A DNA stretch of 9,733 bases from Victivallales bacterium (GTDB lineage Bacteria > Verrucomicrobiota > Lentisphaeria > Oligosphaerales > Oligosphaeraceae). The notes below the pieces were generated by a model. It ran no database searches and was not told the DNA's origin. It saw nothing but the letters and a program-made list of their open reading frames with translations. Below are positions 1-6,455 of this stretch, in pieces. The stretch covers positions 1 through 9,733 of the forward strand of contig JAFRLP010000590.1 of assembly GCA_017431185.1 (NCBI GenBank). The letters run 5' to 3'. The translations under genes were made by a program, and so were the position numbers. Numbering within the stretch: position 1 is the stretch's first letter; each line of letters opens with the position of its first letter.

Positions 1-683
1 GACTTCCGCGCAGACTCCTCCGCCTCCGCTTTCAGCCTTGCGCGAAGCCCCTCCATCTCGGTCTTGATTTTCGCGCGTATGCCTTCCACTTCGGCTTTGA
101 CTTTTTCGCGCTCGCTTTCCGCGTCGGCCTTGAGTTTCGCGCGTTCCTCCTCCGCCTTCTTGTTCAATTCACGCTGCTTGTCCTGCTGCTGAGCCAGCCA
201 GGTGTTGAGCTGCTCCTCGGCATTGCGGGACATTGCGTCGATTTCCTGCTGCGCCTTGGCAAGCAGCTGCTGACGTTCCTGCTCTGCCTTGGCAAGCAGT
301 TGCTGCCGCTCCTGTTCCGCCTTGAACATGGCGTTTTCCCGAATGAGCTGAGCCATGTCCGCGCCCATGCCCATACCCATCCCCATGCCGGCGCCCATGC
401 CCATGCCGGCGCCCATGCCATTCCCCATCGTGTTGGGGACGCCATAGGCGACCTGGGACTGCGGCGCAACGGAGGCCTGGACGTCGGCGGGCGGGACGAT
501 GGGCGCCTGTCCCGGCACGGACACGTTCACAGGAGCAGCCACTTTGATTTGGGGAGCGGTGGCGGCAGGAGGCTGCTCCACTATTTCCATCGGCACCTTG
601 CATTTGGGGCACTTCATATTCGGAATAGCGGTCTCAAGCACCTTCTGAGACTTGCACTGCGGGCAGGTATGTATCACGGACAT
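1..683 (-). CDS. Zinc-ribbon, Gly-Met tract, coiled-coil protein (3' end outside window)
   Basis: Reading from an ATG at 683, the frame stays open for 227 codons to the left edge, so the C-terminus is missing. Three parts are visible. Residues 7-28 form a small zinc ribbon with two CxxC knuckles (CPQC at 7-10, CPKC at 25-28). Residues 37-85 are a Pro/Ala/Val-rich linker. Residues 86-110 are a low-complexity tract in which every second residue from 87 to 107 is glycine, with nine methionines between 86 and 110. From about 112 onward the protein is highly charged (Glu, Lys, Arg, Ala, Gln) and should be a long helix or coiled coil, beginning with an 11-residue repeat (AEQERQQLLAK twice). No signal peptide or membrane segment is seen. 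A good AGGAG lies 7 nt before the ATG and supports this start. It follows ileS by 31 bp, so is probably the distal operon gene. Function unknown; the ribbon could bind nucleic acid or protein. The gene is clear from open frame, RBS and composition. Confidence 0.85.
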   Translation of the reverse strand, partial: MSVIHTCPQCKSQKVLETAIPNMKCPKCKVPMEIVEQPPAATAPQIKVAAPVNVSVPGQAPIVPPADVQASVAPQSQVAYGVPNTMGNGMGAGMGMGAGMGMGMGMGADMAQLIRENAMFKAEQERQQLLAKAEQERQQLLAKAQQEIDAMSRNAEEQLNTWLAQQQDKQRELNKKAEEERAKLKADAESEREKVKAEVEGIRAKIKTEMEGLRARLKAEAEESARK

Positions 684-690
684 GGCTGTT

Positions 691-695
691 CTCCT
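691..695 (-). promoter_or_regulatory. Ribosome binding site of the zinc-ribbon/coiled-coil gene
   Basis: AGGAG on the minus strand, 7 nt before the ATG at 683, within the short gap after ileS. It fixes the start of the left-edge gene and contrasts with ileS, def and the 248-residue gene, which have no clear Shine-Dalgarno sequence. Confidence 0.7.
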
Positions 696-714
696 GCTGT
701 CTTGACCTTTGGGG

Positions 715-3700
715 TTATGCTTTGGCGATGGCAAAACGGGCGGTGACGCCGTTCAGTTCGACCTCGTGCATCTCGGCGGATTCGCCTTGCTCGATGCTCA
801 GGGCCAGGGTTTCGGCGGCGATGTACTCCTTCTGGGCGACGATGGCCGAAGAGAGTTCGGCTGGCCCGCTGTACATCACGTGAATGCGGTCAGACACGTC
901 AAATTTCAGTTCCTTGCGCAGGTTCTGCAACTTGCTGACGATTTCCCTGGCCCAGCCTTCCTGGATGAGCGAGTCATTCAGGCGTGTATCCAGCGCCACG
1001 GTGACGTCACCCTCGTTGGCGACGGACATGCCTGGCTTTTCGGTGCGCTGGACAATCACGTCATCGGCGGTCAGGGCGTAGCCGCTGCCATCAGGAAGGG
1101 AGAGTTCCAGCGTTTTTCCCTGGCGCAGGGCCATGATGGCCGTCGCGTCCAGTTGCTGGACAAGCGGGGTGAGCATTTTCATCCGCCCGCCCAACTTAGG
1201 GCCGAGCAATTTCATGTTGGGGCGGGCGGCCAGGGAGACCAGGGCGAGTTCATCCTCGCGCAGTTCAATCTCCTTGACGTTGAGTTCCTCGGCGATGACC
1301 TGGGACATGCTGGACAAGTCCGCGCGCACGTCTGGACTGAGCGAGACCAGCACGGCCTTCTGGAGGGGCTGGCGGACCTTGATGACCGCCTGGGTGCGCA
1401 GGAAATGACCGAGTTTGACGGCTGTCATCGTGCGCTCCATTCTCGTGTTGAGAGCCTGGTCAACCAGGGCCTCCGACACCTCTGGATAATCGCACAGATG
1501 CACGGAGTCAGGCATGTCCGCCGTGCGGAGATTGCGGTAGATTTTCTCGGTGATGAAGGGGATGAAGGGCGCGGCGATGCGGCAGAATGTGACCAGAACA
1601 AAATGCAGGGTCTGGTAGGCCTCGAATTTGTCGGAGTCGTTGTCGCTCTTCCAGAACCGGCGGCGGGAACGGCGGATGTACCAGTTGGTCAACTCATCCA
1701 GGAATCCAGTGAAACGGTTGGCCCCGCGCTGAAGGTCGTAGTTGTCCATCGCCTCGCGGATGTCGGCAAGGGTCGCCATCAGTCGGGAGATGACCCAGCG
1801 GTCAAGTTCGTTCTGGGGATTGGCTGGCGGAGTGGTATGCTCCGGCTTCCAGCCATCGACGCGGGCGTAGGTGTTGAGGAAGCAGTGGGCATTCCACAGC
1901 GGGATGATGACGGTGCGCATCACTTCACGCACGCCATTCTCGCTGAACTTGAGGTCTTCGGCGCGCACCACAGGGCTGTTCAGCATGCACAGACGCACGG
2001 CGTCCGCCCCGTATTTGTTCACGATGTCCATGGGGTCGGGATAGTTGTGGAGATGCTTCGACATCTTGCGCCCGTCCTCGGCCAGAACAAGCCCGTTGAC
2101 CACAACGTGCTTGTACGGGGGCTTGTCAAACAGCATGGTGGAGAGTTGCATCAGGCTGTAGAACCAGCCGCGGGTCTGGTCAAGCCCCTCGGCGATGAAG
2201 TCGGCGGGGAACGCCGACTCAACTTTGTCCCTGTTCTCAAAGGGATAGTGGTGCTGCGCGTAGGGCATCGAGCCGGACTCAAACCAGCAGTCCAGCACCT
2301 CGGGGGTGCGCCGATAGACCTTCCCGTCCCGATGGATTTCGACTTTATCGACGAAATGCTTGTGGAGGTCGGGCACCTTCTGCCCCGAGAGTTTTTCAAG
2401 TTCTTCGATGGAGCCCACGCAGATCATGTCGTTCTTGTCCTCGACATTGACCCAGATGGGAATGCACGACCCCCAGAAACGGTTGTGCGAGATGTTCCAG
2501 TCACGGGCCTCCTTGAGCCAGTTGCTGAAACGCTTCTCGCCGACGAAGGGGGGCATCCAGGTCACCTGGCCGTTGTTGGCGACCATCCGCTCGCGGAGGT
2601 CGTCCACCTTCACATACCAGGCGTCAATTGCCCGGTAAATCAGGGGGGTGTCGGTGCGTTCGCAGTAAGGATAACTGTGGACAATCGTCGATTGCGCCAC
2701 CAGTTTGCCCTGCTGCTTGAGCCATTTGATGATGGGCTTGTCCGCCTCCTTCACGTTCATTCCCTGGAAATCCGGGACTTCAGAGGTGAAGTTGGCGGAG
2801 GCGTCCAGCGGGTCAATCATCGGGATGCCCTCGCGGGTGCAGACCCGGTAGTCGTCCTCACCGTAGGCGGGTGCCTGGTGGACAATGCCAGTGCCGTCGG
2901 TCGTGGTGACATATTCGTCCATCACGATGCGGAAGGCGTTGGGGGTATCCTTGAAATAGGGGAAGATGGGTTCGTAATGCACTCCCACGAGGTCGCGGCC
3001 CTTGCATTCGAAGAGCACCGTGTACTCCTCCGGCTTCTTGTAGTAGGCCTTGAGCCGCTCTTTGGCGAGGATGTAGGCGTCCTGCGTGTCGCCGTCCTTG
3101 ACGATGACATAGGCAATGTCGGGTCCGACGCAGGCCGCCAGATTCTCCGGCAAAGTCCAGGGCGTCGTAGTCCAGATGCAGACGTAGGTGGTCAGGCCTT
3201 CGGTTCCCGGAAAAACCCTGTCCGTGATTTTCATGCGGACGGTGACCGTCGGGTCCTGCACGTCCTTGTAGTTGGCTCCCGCCTCGTTGTTGGAGAGCGG
3301 GGTGCAGAGTTTCCAGGAGTAGGGGACAATCCGGAAGGCGCGATAGACCCGCCCCTGGTCCCACAACTGCTTGAACACCCACCAGATGGTCTCCATGAAC
3401 CCCTTGTCCATCGTCTTGTAGCCGTGGTCGAAATCGACCCAGCGCCCCATGCGGGAGACGATTTGCCGCCATTCATTGACATAGCGCAAGACCATGGAAC
3501 GGCATTTCTCGTTGAACACGTCGATGCCGGCCTGCTGGATGGCGGGCGCACCGGCCAGGCCGAGTTCCTTCTGCGCGAGCGCCTCAATGGGGAGACCGTG
3601 CGTGTCCCAGCCAAAGACGCGCTCGACGTACTTGCCGCGCATCGTCTGGTAACGGGGGACGACATCCTTGATGGTGCCTGCCAGCAGGTGTCCATAGTGC

Positions 3701-3861
3701 GGCAGACCAGTGGCGAAGGGCGGGCCATCGTAGAACACATACGGCTGCGCGCCGCGGCGATTCTCCAGGGAACGGGTGAAGGTTCCGTTTTCTTCCCAGA
3801 ATCTGAGGGTTTCCTCCTCCATTTTGGGGAAGGAGGCATTGGTTTCTTGTGCGTCAAACAT
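715..3861 (-). CDS. ileS: Isoleucyl-tRNA synthetase, eukaryote-like type
   Basis: 1048-residue cytoplasmic class I aminoacyl-tRNA synthetase that joins isoleucine to tRNA-Ile using ATP. The Rossmann catalytic domain carries the HIGH-type motif HYGH (55-58, in DGPPFATGLPHYGH) and the KMSKS-type motif as KMSKH (599-603). The CP1 editing domain, which removes mischarged valine, shows TTTPWTLP (231-238) and GTGIVHQAPAYGEDD (323-337). Further family signatures are DWNISHNRFWG (454-464), LDCWFESGSMPYAQ (523-536) and LTNWYIRRSRRRFW (724-737), the last opening the anticodon-binding region; KVRQPL (828-833) lies in the C-terminal part. HYGH, the RRSRRRFW segment and the absence of a C-terminal Cys zinc cluster point to the eukaryote-like (type 2) IleRS rather than the E. 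coli type. Length is normal for that class. The start is 10 bp after the previous stop and lacks a clear Shine-Dalgarno sequence, suggesting translational coupling. Function is secure; subtype is assigned from motifs only. Confidence 0.98.
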   Translation of the reverse strand: MFDAQETNASFPKMEEETLRFWEENGTFTRSLENRRGAQPYVFYDGPPFATGLPHYGHLLAGTIKDVVPRYQTMRGKYVERVFGWDTHGLPIEALAQKELGLAGAPAIQQAGIDVFNEKCRSMVLRYVNEWRQIVSRMGRWVDFDHGYKTMDKGFMETIWWVFKQLWDQGRVYRAFRIVPYSWKLCTPLSNNEAGANYKDVQDPTVTVRMKITDRVFPGTEGLTTYVCIWTTTPWTLPENLAACVGPDIAYVIVKDGDTQDAYILAKERLKAYYKKPEEYTVLFECKGRDLVGVHYEPIFPYFKDTPNAFRIVMDEYVTTTDGTGIVHQAPAYGEDDYRVCTREGIPMIDPLDASANFTSEVPDFQGMNVKEADKPIIKWLKQQGKLVAQSTIVHSYPYCERTDTPLIYRAIDAWYVKVDDLRERMVANNGQVTWMPPFVGEKRFSNWLKEARDWNISHNRFWGSCIPIWVNVEDKNDMICVGSIEELEKLSGQKVPDLHKHFVDKVEIHRDGKVYRRTPEVLDCWFESGSMPYAQHHYPFENRDKVESAFPADFIAEGLDQTRGWFYSLMQLSTMLFDKPPYKHVVVNGLVLAEDGRKMSKHLHNYPDPMDIVNKYGADAVRLCMLNSPVVRAEDLKFSENGVREVMRTVIIPLWNAHCFLNTYARVDGWKPEHTTPPANPQNELDRWVISRLMATLADIREAMDNYDLQRGANRFTGFLDELTNWYIRRSRRRFWKSDNDSDKFEAYQTLHFVLVTFCRIAAPFIPFITEKIYRNLRTADMPDSVHLCDYPEVSEALVDQALNTRMERTMTAVKLGHFLRTQAVIKVRQPLQKAVLVSLSPDVRADLSSMSQVIAEELNVKEIELREDELALVSLAARPNMKLLGPKLGGRMKMLTPLVQQLDATAIMALRQGKTLELSLPDGSGYALTADDVIVQRTEKPGMSVANEGDVTVALDTRLNDSLIQEGWAREIVSKLQNLRKELKFDVSDRIHVMYSGPAELSSAIVAQKEYIAAETLALSIEQGESAEMHEVELNGVTARFAIAKA

Positions 3862-3871
3862 GGCAGGGGAC

Positions 3872-4618
3872 TTATTGTTTCAGGTTGCGATGTTTATCGA
3901 GTTCGGCGGCGAGGGCCTCGGTTTCCCGCTGGCGCAATTCCGCCAGAGCGCCCTGGTCGGCCTCCGAGTACTGGCCGTCCTGCCAGTACTCTATGCGGGC
4001 GTATGGAATGCGTATCTGTGAAATACGCGCCTTCTCATCCAGAAAATTGACCTTGACCACCTGGGGCAGCACCTCCTCGATGGTCAGGACATGGAGGTTC
4101 AGGCCATTGAATCCGACATCCCAGGGGCCGGCCTTGCTGCCGTCTTCCCGCCTGGCAATGGATTCAAAGCGCCTGGGCGTGAACTCGGCCTCCTCGGTTT
4201 CCGCCGTGGCGGTGCTCTCCACTCCCAGGGTGACGGCCAGGTCCTTTTGGCGTTCCGCCTCGGCCTCCGCCTTGGCCTGCGCCTCCGCCGCCATCGCGGC
4301 GCGTCTGGCCTTTTCGCCCTTCAAGTCAAAGCAGAACAGCATGTACAGCGGCCATGCCCAGGGCAGGAGCAGCCCCAGAAGAAAATGCAGGAAGGGATTG
4401 TAGCGGCGCGCGGAGGCGATGGAGGCCGCCCAGAATGCCGACCCCAGCAGCACAAGCGAGAGCAGGACAATGAGCAGCGTTGTCCCGCCGTCTGCCGCGA
4501 ATTCGGCCTTGGCGGTTGCCTTGTCCATGTCCTTGGCTGCGCCGGCAACGGTGAGAAACGCCTTTTTGACCACGGCGTAGAATGCCTCGATGATGTCTTT
4601 GTTGCCTGTGTTGTCCAT
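3872..4618 (-). CDS. Membrane protein with two transmembrane helices and an Ala/Glu-rich helix
   Basis: 248 residues; family not recognised. Residues 1-45 are polar and may include an amphipathic helix. Two hydrophobic segments at about 46-68 and 75-97 form a hairpin with ARR in the connecting loop, placing loop and termini on opposite or same sides depending on the true topology. Residues 101-128 are rich in Ala, Glu, Lys and Arg and should be a charged helix just after the membrane. The remaining 120 residues are soluble, with a Glu-rich linker and then a segment of likely beta strands (about 167-215, including LNLHVLTIEEVLPQVVKVNF) and a helical C-terminus. The gene starts 15 bp after the stop of the 292-residue membrane gene and ends 10 bp before ileS, so all are probably co-transcribed. 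No clear Shine-Dalgarno precedes the ATG. The two adjoining membrane proteins may act together, but nothing in the sequence gives a function. Confidence 0.85.
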   Translation of the reverse strand: MDNTGNKDIIEAFYAVVKKAFLTVAGAAKDMDKATAKAEFAADGGTTLLIVLLSLVLLGSAFWAASIASARRYNPFLHFLLGLLLPWAWPLYMLFCFDLKGEKARRAAMAAEAQAKAEAEAERQKDLAVTLGVESTATAETEEAEFTPRRFESIARREDGSKAGPWDVGFNGLNLHVLTIEEVLPQVVKVNFLDEKARISQIRIPYARIEYWQDGQYSEADQGALAELRQRETEALAAELDKHRNLKQ

Positions 4619-4633
4619 GTTTGTGAAGTGAAA

Positions 4634-5512
4634 TCAAGTGTGGGAGCGATGGATGAGTCCCCGTGTGTCAATGGTGACGTAAATCAGGTAGAGCAGAAAG
4701 GCCAGGCAGTAGATGGTGTCGAAAGACCATGTGTCTGGCGCCGCGGCGTACCAGACCAGGGAGACCAGGGTCGGCGCCACGCTGCTGGACAGACTGACCA
4801 GCAGCGTGTCCAGAAAACTGCGCCCCGCTTCCCGATTGAACAGCAGGGAGCCAAACAGGAAGGCCAGCATGCAGAAGCCAATGGTCTTGGCAAAGGAGAG
4901 AAAATAGACGAATCCAAGCACGGGACAGGCCCACAGCGTGCCAAGCCTCGCCATGGCCTTCATCTCCTTGTTGCCCCATTCAAGGTTTTTGTCCAACTTG
5001 CGGAGCTGCTCTTCGGAAATCATTGTCTTGACCAGGGGGGTGTCATCCTCGTCGCGAAACCAGTAACTGGCTCCCGTCGGGTAAATGAGCACACCCAGGG
5101 ACACGGACAAATCTGATATAGCCTTTTGCGCCGTGCCCTCGACAAAGCGATGGGAGCCAATGACCTGCACCGCGGCATTCTCACCAAAGCGCGAGGTGAA
5201 GGGCAACTCCGCATCCGTGCGCCAGGAGAGCACGCCGTCCTTGAGGGTGATCGGACCGAGCGCGTCGCCCAGTTCCTCGGCGACGCGCTCGGCCTCCGGC
5301 GCAAAGCGCCGCCAGGCGGAGCAGGAGGCCAGGCTGCAGGCCACCAGCAGCGCCAGCAGGATGGTGGCAAGCGATGGCCACCAGCGCCGCTGCACCTGAA
5401 CCGTCACCAGAGCCAGCCCTGGCCGCAGAAACAGGGCCAGGACAATCGCCAGCCCAGGCGGGGTCAGGATGCCTGCCCTGAGTTCTCGGTTGACTTTGCC
5501 GAACGGAACCAT
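4634..5512 (-). CDS. Polytopic membrane protein, DUF1189-like layout
   Basis: 292 residues. An N-terminal stretch (13-40) is moderately hydrophobic; a stronger segment follows at about 46-64, then a roughly 120-residue soluble domain (65-187), then four hydrophobic segments (about 190-208, 209-226, 234-256, 264-282) and a short polar tail. One helix, an extracytoplasmic domain with a segment like ITLKDGVLSW (88-97) and a cluster of C-terminal helices resemble the DUF1189 layout, but this is a resemblance of architecture only. The first strong helix ends in LASC (61-64), which looks like a lipobox; a GTG at codon 40 would place it in a normal lipoprotein signal peptide. The upstream ATG is preferred because AAGGAG lies 12 nt before it. 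It starts 6 bp after def, so the two are surely co-transcribed. Function unknown. Confidence 0.85.
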   Translation of the reverse strand: MVPFGKVNRELRAGILTPPGLAIVLALFLRPGLALVTVQVQRRWWPSLATILLALLVACSLASCSAWRRFAPEAERVAEELGDALGPITLKDGVLSWRTDAELPFTSRFGENAAVQVIGSHRFVEGTAQKAISDLSVSLGVLIYPTGASYWFRDEDDTPLVKTMISEEQLRKLDKNLEWGNKEMKAMARLGTLWACPVLGFVYFLSFAKTIGFCMLAFLFGSLLFNREAGRSFLDTLLVSLSSSVAPTLVSLVWYAAAPDTWSFDTIYCLAFLLYLIYVTIDTRGLIHRSHT

Positions 5513-5518
5513 TGACGT

Positions 5519-6133
5519 TTATTTCTCCTTGCTCTCCAGCAGTTTCTCCTGGTGCTCCAGACTCTCCATGGTCTTGCGGGCCTCCTTCTGCTGCCATTTT
5601 GGGGAATGGTCGATGAACAGCACTCCGTCCAGATGGTCGATTTCATGTTGCAGGCAACGCGCCAGCAGATTGGCGCATTCAAGCACAACCTGCGACCCGT
5701 CCATTAGAGTGGCCCGCAGGACGACTTTTGCAGGGCGGGTCACGTCTCCGTCAACGCCGGGCAGGCTCAGGCACCCCTCCTCGCAGGTGTCCGTCTCCTC
5801 GGAATGGGAGATGATTTCAGGGTTGACCAGGACAAGCGGCATTTTGGGGTTGAGCACCAGTTCGCCTGGAGAGAGGGACATGGTGGCGGCTTTTTTGGGG
5901 TCGGGGCGTGTGTCGATGGCCACCATCCGCAGGTTCACTCCCACCTGGGGGGCCGCCAGTCCCACGCCGGGCACTTCGCTTTCCGCCAGTGACACCAGAA
6001 GACGCTCGGCAAATGCCTTCACCTCATCGTCTATGGCTCCAACGGGCAGGGATTTCCGGCGCAACGCCGGATGCCCGTTGAAGACGATGCGCATTTTCTG
6101 CGGTTTGCCTGTAAGTAAATCGAAAAAGGACAT
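5519..6133 (-). CDS. def: Peptide deformylase
   Basis: 204-residue metalloenzyme that removes the formyl group from the N-terminal methionine of new proteins at the ribosome. All three deformylase motifs are intact: GVGLAAPQ (56-63), EGCLSLPG (119-126) with the metal-binding Cys121, and QHEIDHLDG (162-170) with metal-binding His163 and His167 and catalytic Glu164. The 204 residues exceed the usual 165-190 or so: 13 residues precede the canonical MRIVFNGHPALR start, there is a moderate insertion around 78-98, and a charged helical tail follows residue 176. The ATG at 6133 is taken as the start, but the internal ATG at 6094 (Met14) would give a typical deformylase N-terminus; neither has a strong Shine-Dalgarno sequence. 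It is the first gene of the apparent operon that continues through two membrane proteins to ileS. Function is secure; the start is less so. Confidence 0.97.
   Translation of the reverse strand: MSFFDLLTGKPQKMRIVFNGHPALRRKSLPVGAIDDEVKAFAERLLVSLAESEVPGVGLAAPQVGVNLRMVAIDTRPDPKKAATMSLSPGELVLNPKMPLVLVNPEIISHSEETDTCEEGCLSLPGVDGDVTRPAKVVLRATLMDGSQVVLECANLLARCLQHEIDHLDGVLFIDHSPKWQQKEARKTMESLEHQEKLLESKEK
5525..5530 (-). promoter_or_regulatory. Ribosome binding site of the 292-residue membrane protein, inside def
   Basis: AAGGAG on the minus strand within the last codons of def, 12 nt before the ATG at 5512. The spacing is longer than ideal, but it is the best candidate and favours the ATG over the GTG at codon 40. 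Confidence 0.5.
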
Positions 6134-6145
6134 AGTTCATCTAAT

Positions 6146-6191
6146 GAAAGTGGTGTCACCAAGTGTAATTTGTACAATTTAATCCACTTTC
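6146..6191. repeat. 8-bp inverted repeat upstream of def, with internal palindromes
   Basis: GAAAGTGG at 6146-6153 and its exact reverse complement CCACTTTC at 6184-6191, 30 bp apart. Between or overlapping them lie two shorter symmetric sequences: GGTGTCACC (6152-6160) and a TTGTACAA core (6169-6176). The element sits 13 bp upstream of the def start. The symmetry is directly visible; its role as operator or RNA stem is inference. Confidence 0.55.
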
Positions 6192-6203
6192 CCGATTTCG
6201 CAA
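6176..6203 (-). promoter_or_regulatory. def: Candidate sigma-70-type promoter for the def operon
   Basis: On the minus strand, TTGCGA (6203-6198) is followed after 16 bp by TAAATT (6181-6176), each a partial match to the -35 and -10 consensus. Transcription would begin near 6169, about 36 nt before the def ATG. A run of T-rich heptamers lies further upstream (6244-6223). One arm of the inverted repeat falls in the -35/-10 spacer. Weak match; the consensus may differ in this phylum. Confidence 0.3.
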
Positions 6204-6224
6204 GCCCATGCGCATAAATCGACC

Positions 6225-6244
6225 AAAAATCAAAAATCAAAAAA
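6225..6244. repeat. Tandem A-tract heptamers
   Basis: AAAAATC occurs twice in tandem (6225-6231, 6232-6238) followed by six A (6239-6244). On the minus strand this is a T-rich run. It could serve as the U-tract of a terminator for the upstream gene or as an A/T-rich upstream promoter element for def, or both. Confidence 0.5.
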
Positions 6245-6273
6245 GGGAGCTCACCGTAGAAGAACGGGTCCCC
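6239..6273 (-). terminator. Candidate rho-independent terminator of the GH-like gene
   Basis: On the minus strand, bases 6273-6245 can fold into an imperfect hairpin: an outer stem GGGG/TCCC (one G-T pair), an internal loop, an inner CCG/CGG stem and an 8-nt loop. Six T follow directly (6244-6239). It lies about 180 bp after the stop codon of the GH-like gene and just upstream of the def promoter region. The stem is interrupted, so this is only a moderate candidate. Confidence 0.4.
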
Positions 6274-6455
6274 AAAATCGTTTTTTTCCTCACGTCGCCG
6301 AATGAGGCGGTGTTATCGCCGTTGCAAGGTATCAGGGTGTCGGGAAAGTGTGCGTGGTGCCCTGTCCGACCAGGAACGCCGCGTTGAACCTGCCGGAGCA
6401 ATTGTCCAGGGCCAAATGCCGAAGAGGTTCAGGTATGGCTTTTTTATCCGTTCCG

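Larger units (their letters stand above)
6134..6455. other. Intergenic region between the GH-like gene and def
   Basis: 322 bp without a convincing gene. The half next to the GH-like gene (about 6274-6455) is GC-rich; short open frames there show no recognisable protein, and it is either a long 3' untranslated stretch or a decayed relic. The half next to def is A/T-rich and holds a candidate terminator, a tandem AAAAATC repeat, a candidate promoter and a set of short palindromes, listed separately. No tRNA or known riboswitch was recognised. Confidence 0.7.

Noticed and set aside
169..612. Minus-strand frames at 169-612 and 164-469 over the left-edge gene
   Set aside because: Out-of-frame readings of the same repetitive DNA; they lack an RBS and sensible composition, whereas the frame from 683 is open to the edge.
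300..746. A plus-strand frame with a striking His-Ala/His-Pro repeat that looks like a metal-binding protein
   Set aside because: The His repeat is the reverse-strand image of the Met-Gly codons (ATGGGC read backwards gives GCCCAT). The minus-strand frame has a zinc ribbon, an RBS and a coiled coil and is the real gene.
3862..3871. A T-box or other amino-acid-responsive leader before ileS
   Set aside because: Only 10 bp separate ileS from the previous gene and no leader or specifier structure can fit there.
709..4050. A 1113-codon open frame on the plus strand opposite ileS
   Set aside because: It lies antisense to a fully intact IleRS with all motifs. Its protein is Val/Gly/His/Asp-rich without domain signals, as expected when codons with G or C at the third position are read from the opposite strand.
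4091..5116. A 341-codon plus-strand frame across the two membrane protein genes
   Set aside because: It spans the junction of two minus-strand genes that have hydrophobic segments, operon spacing and sensible starts; its own product shows no domain features.
6301..6330. GGCG...CGCC hairpin as terminator
   Set aside because: Only four to five base pairs and no following T run on either strand; the hairpin at 6245-6273 with six T is a better candidate.
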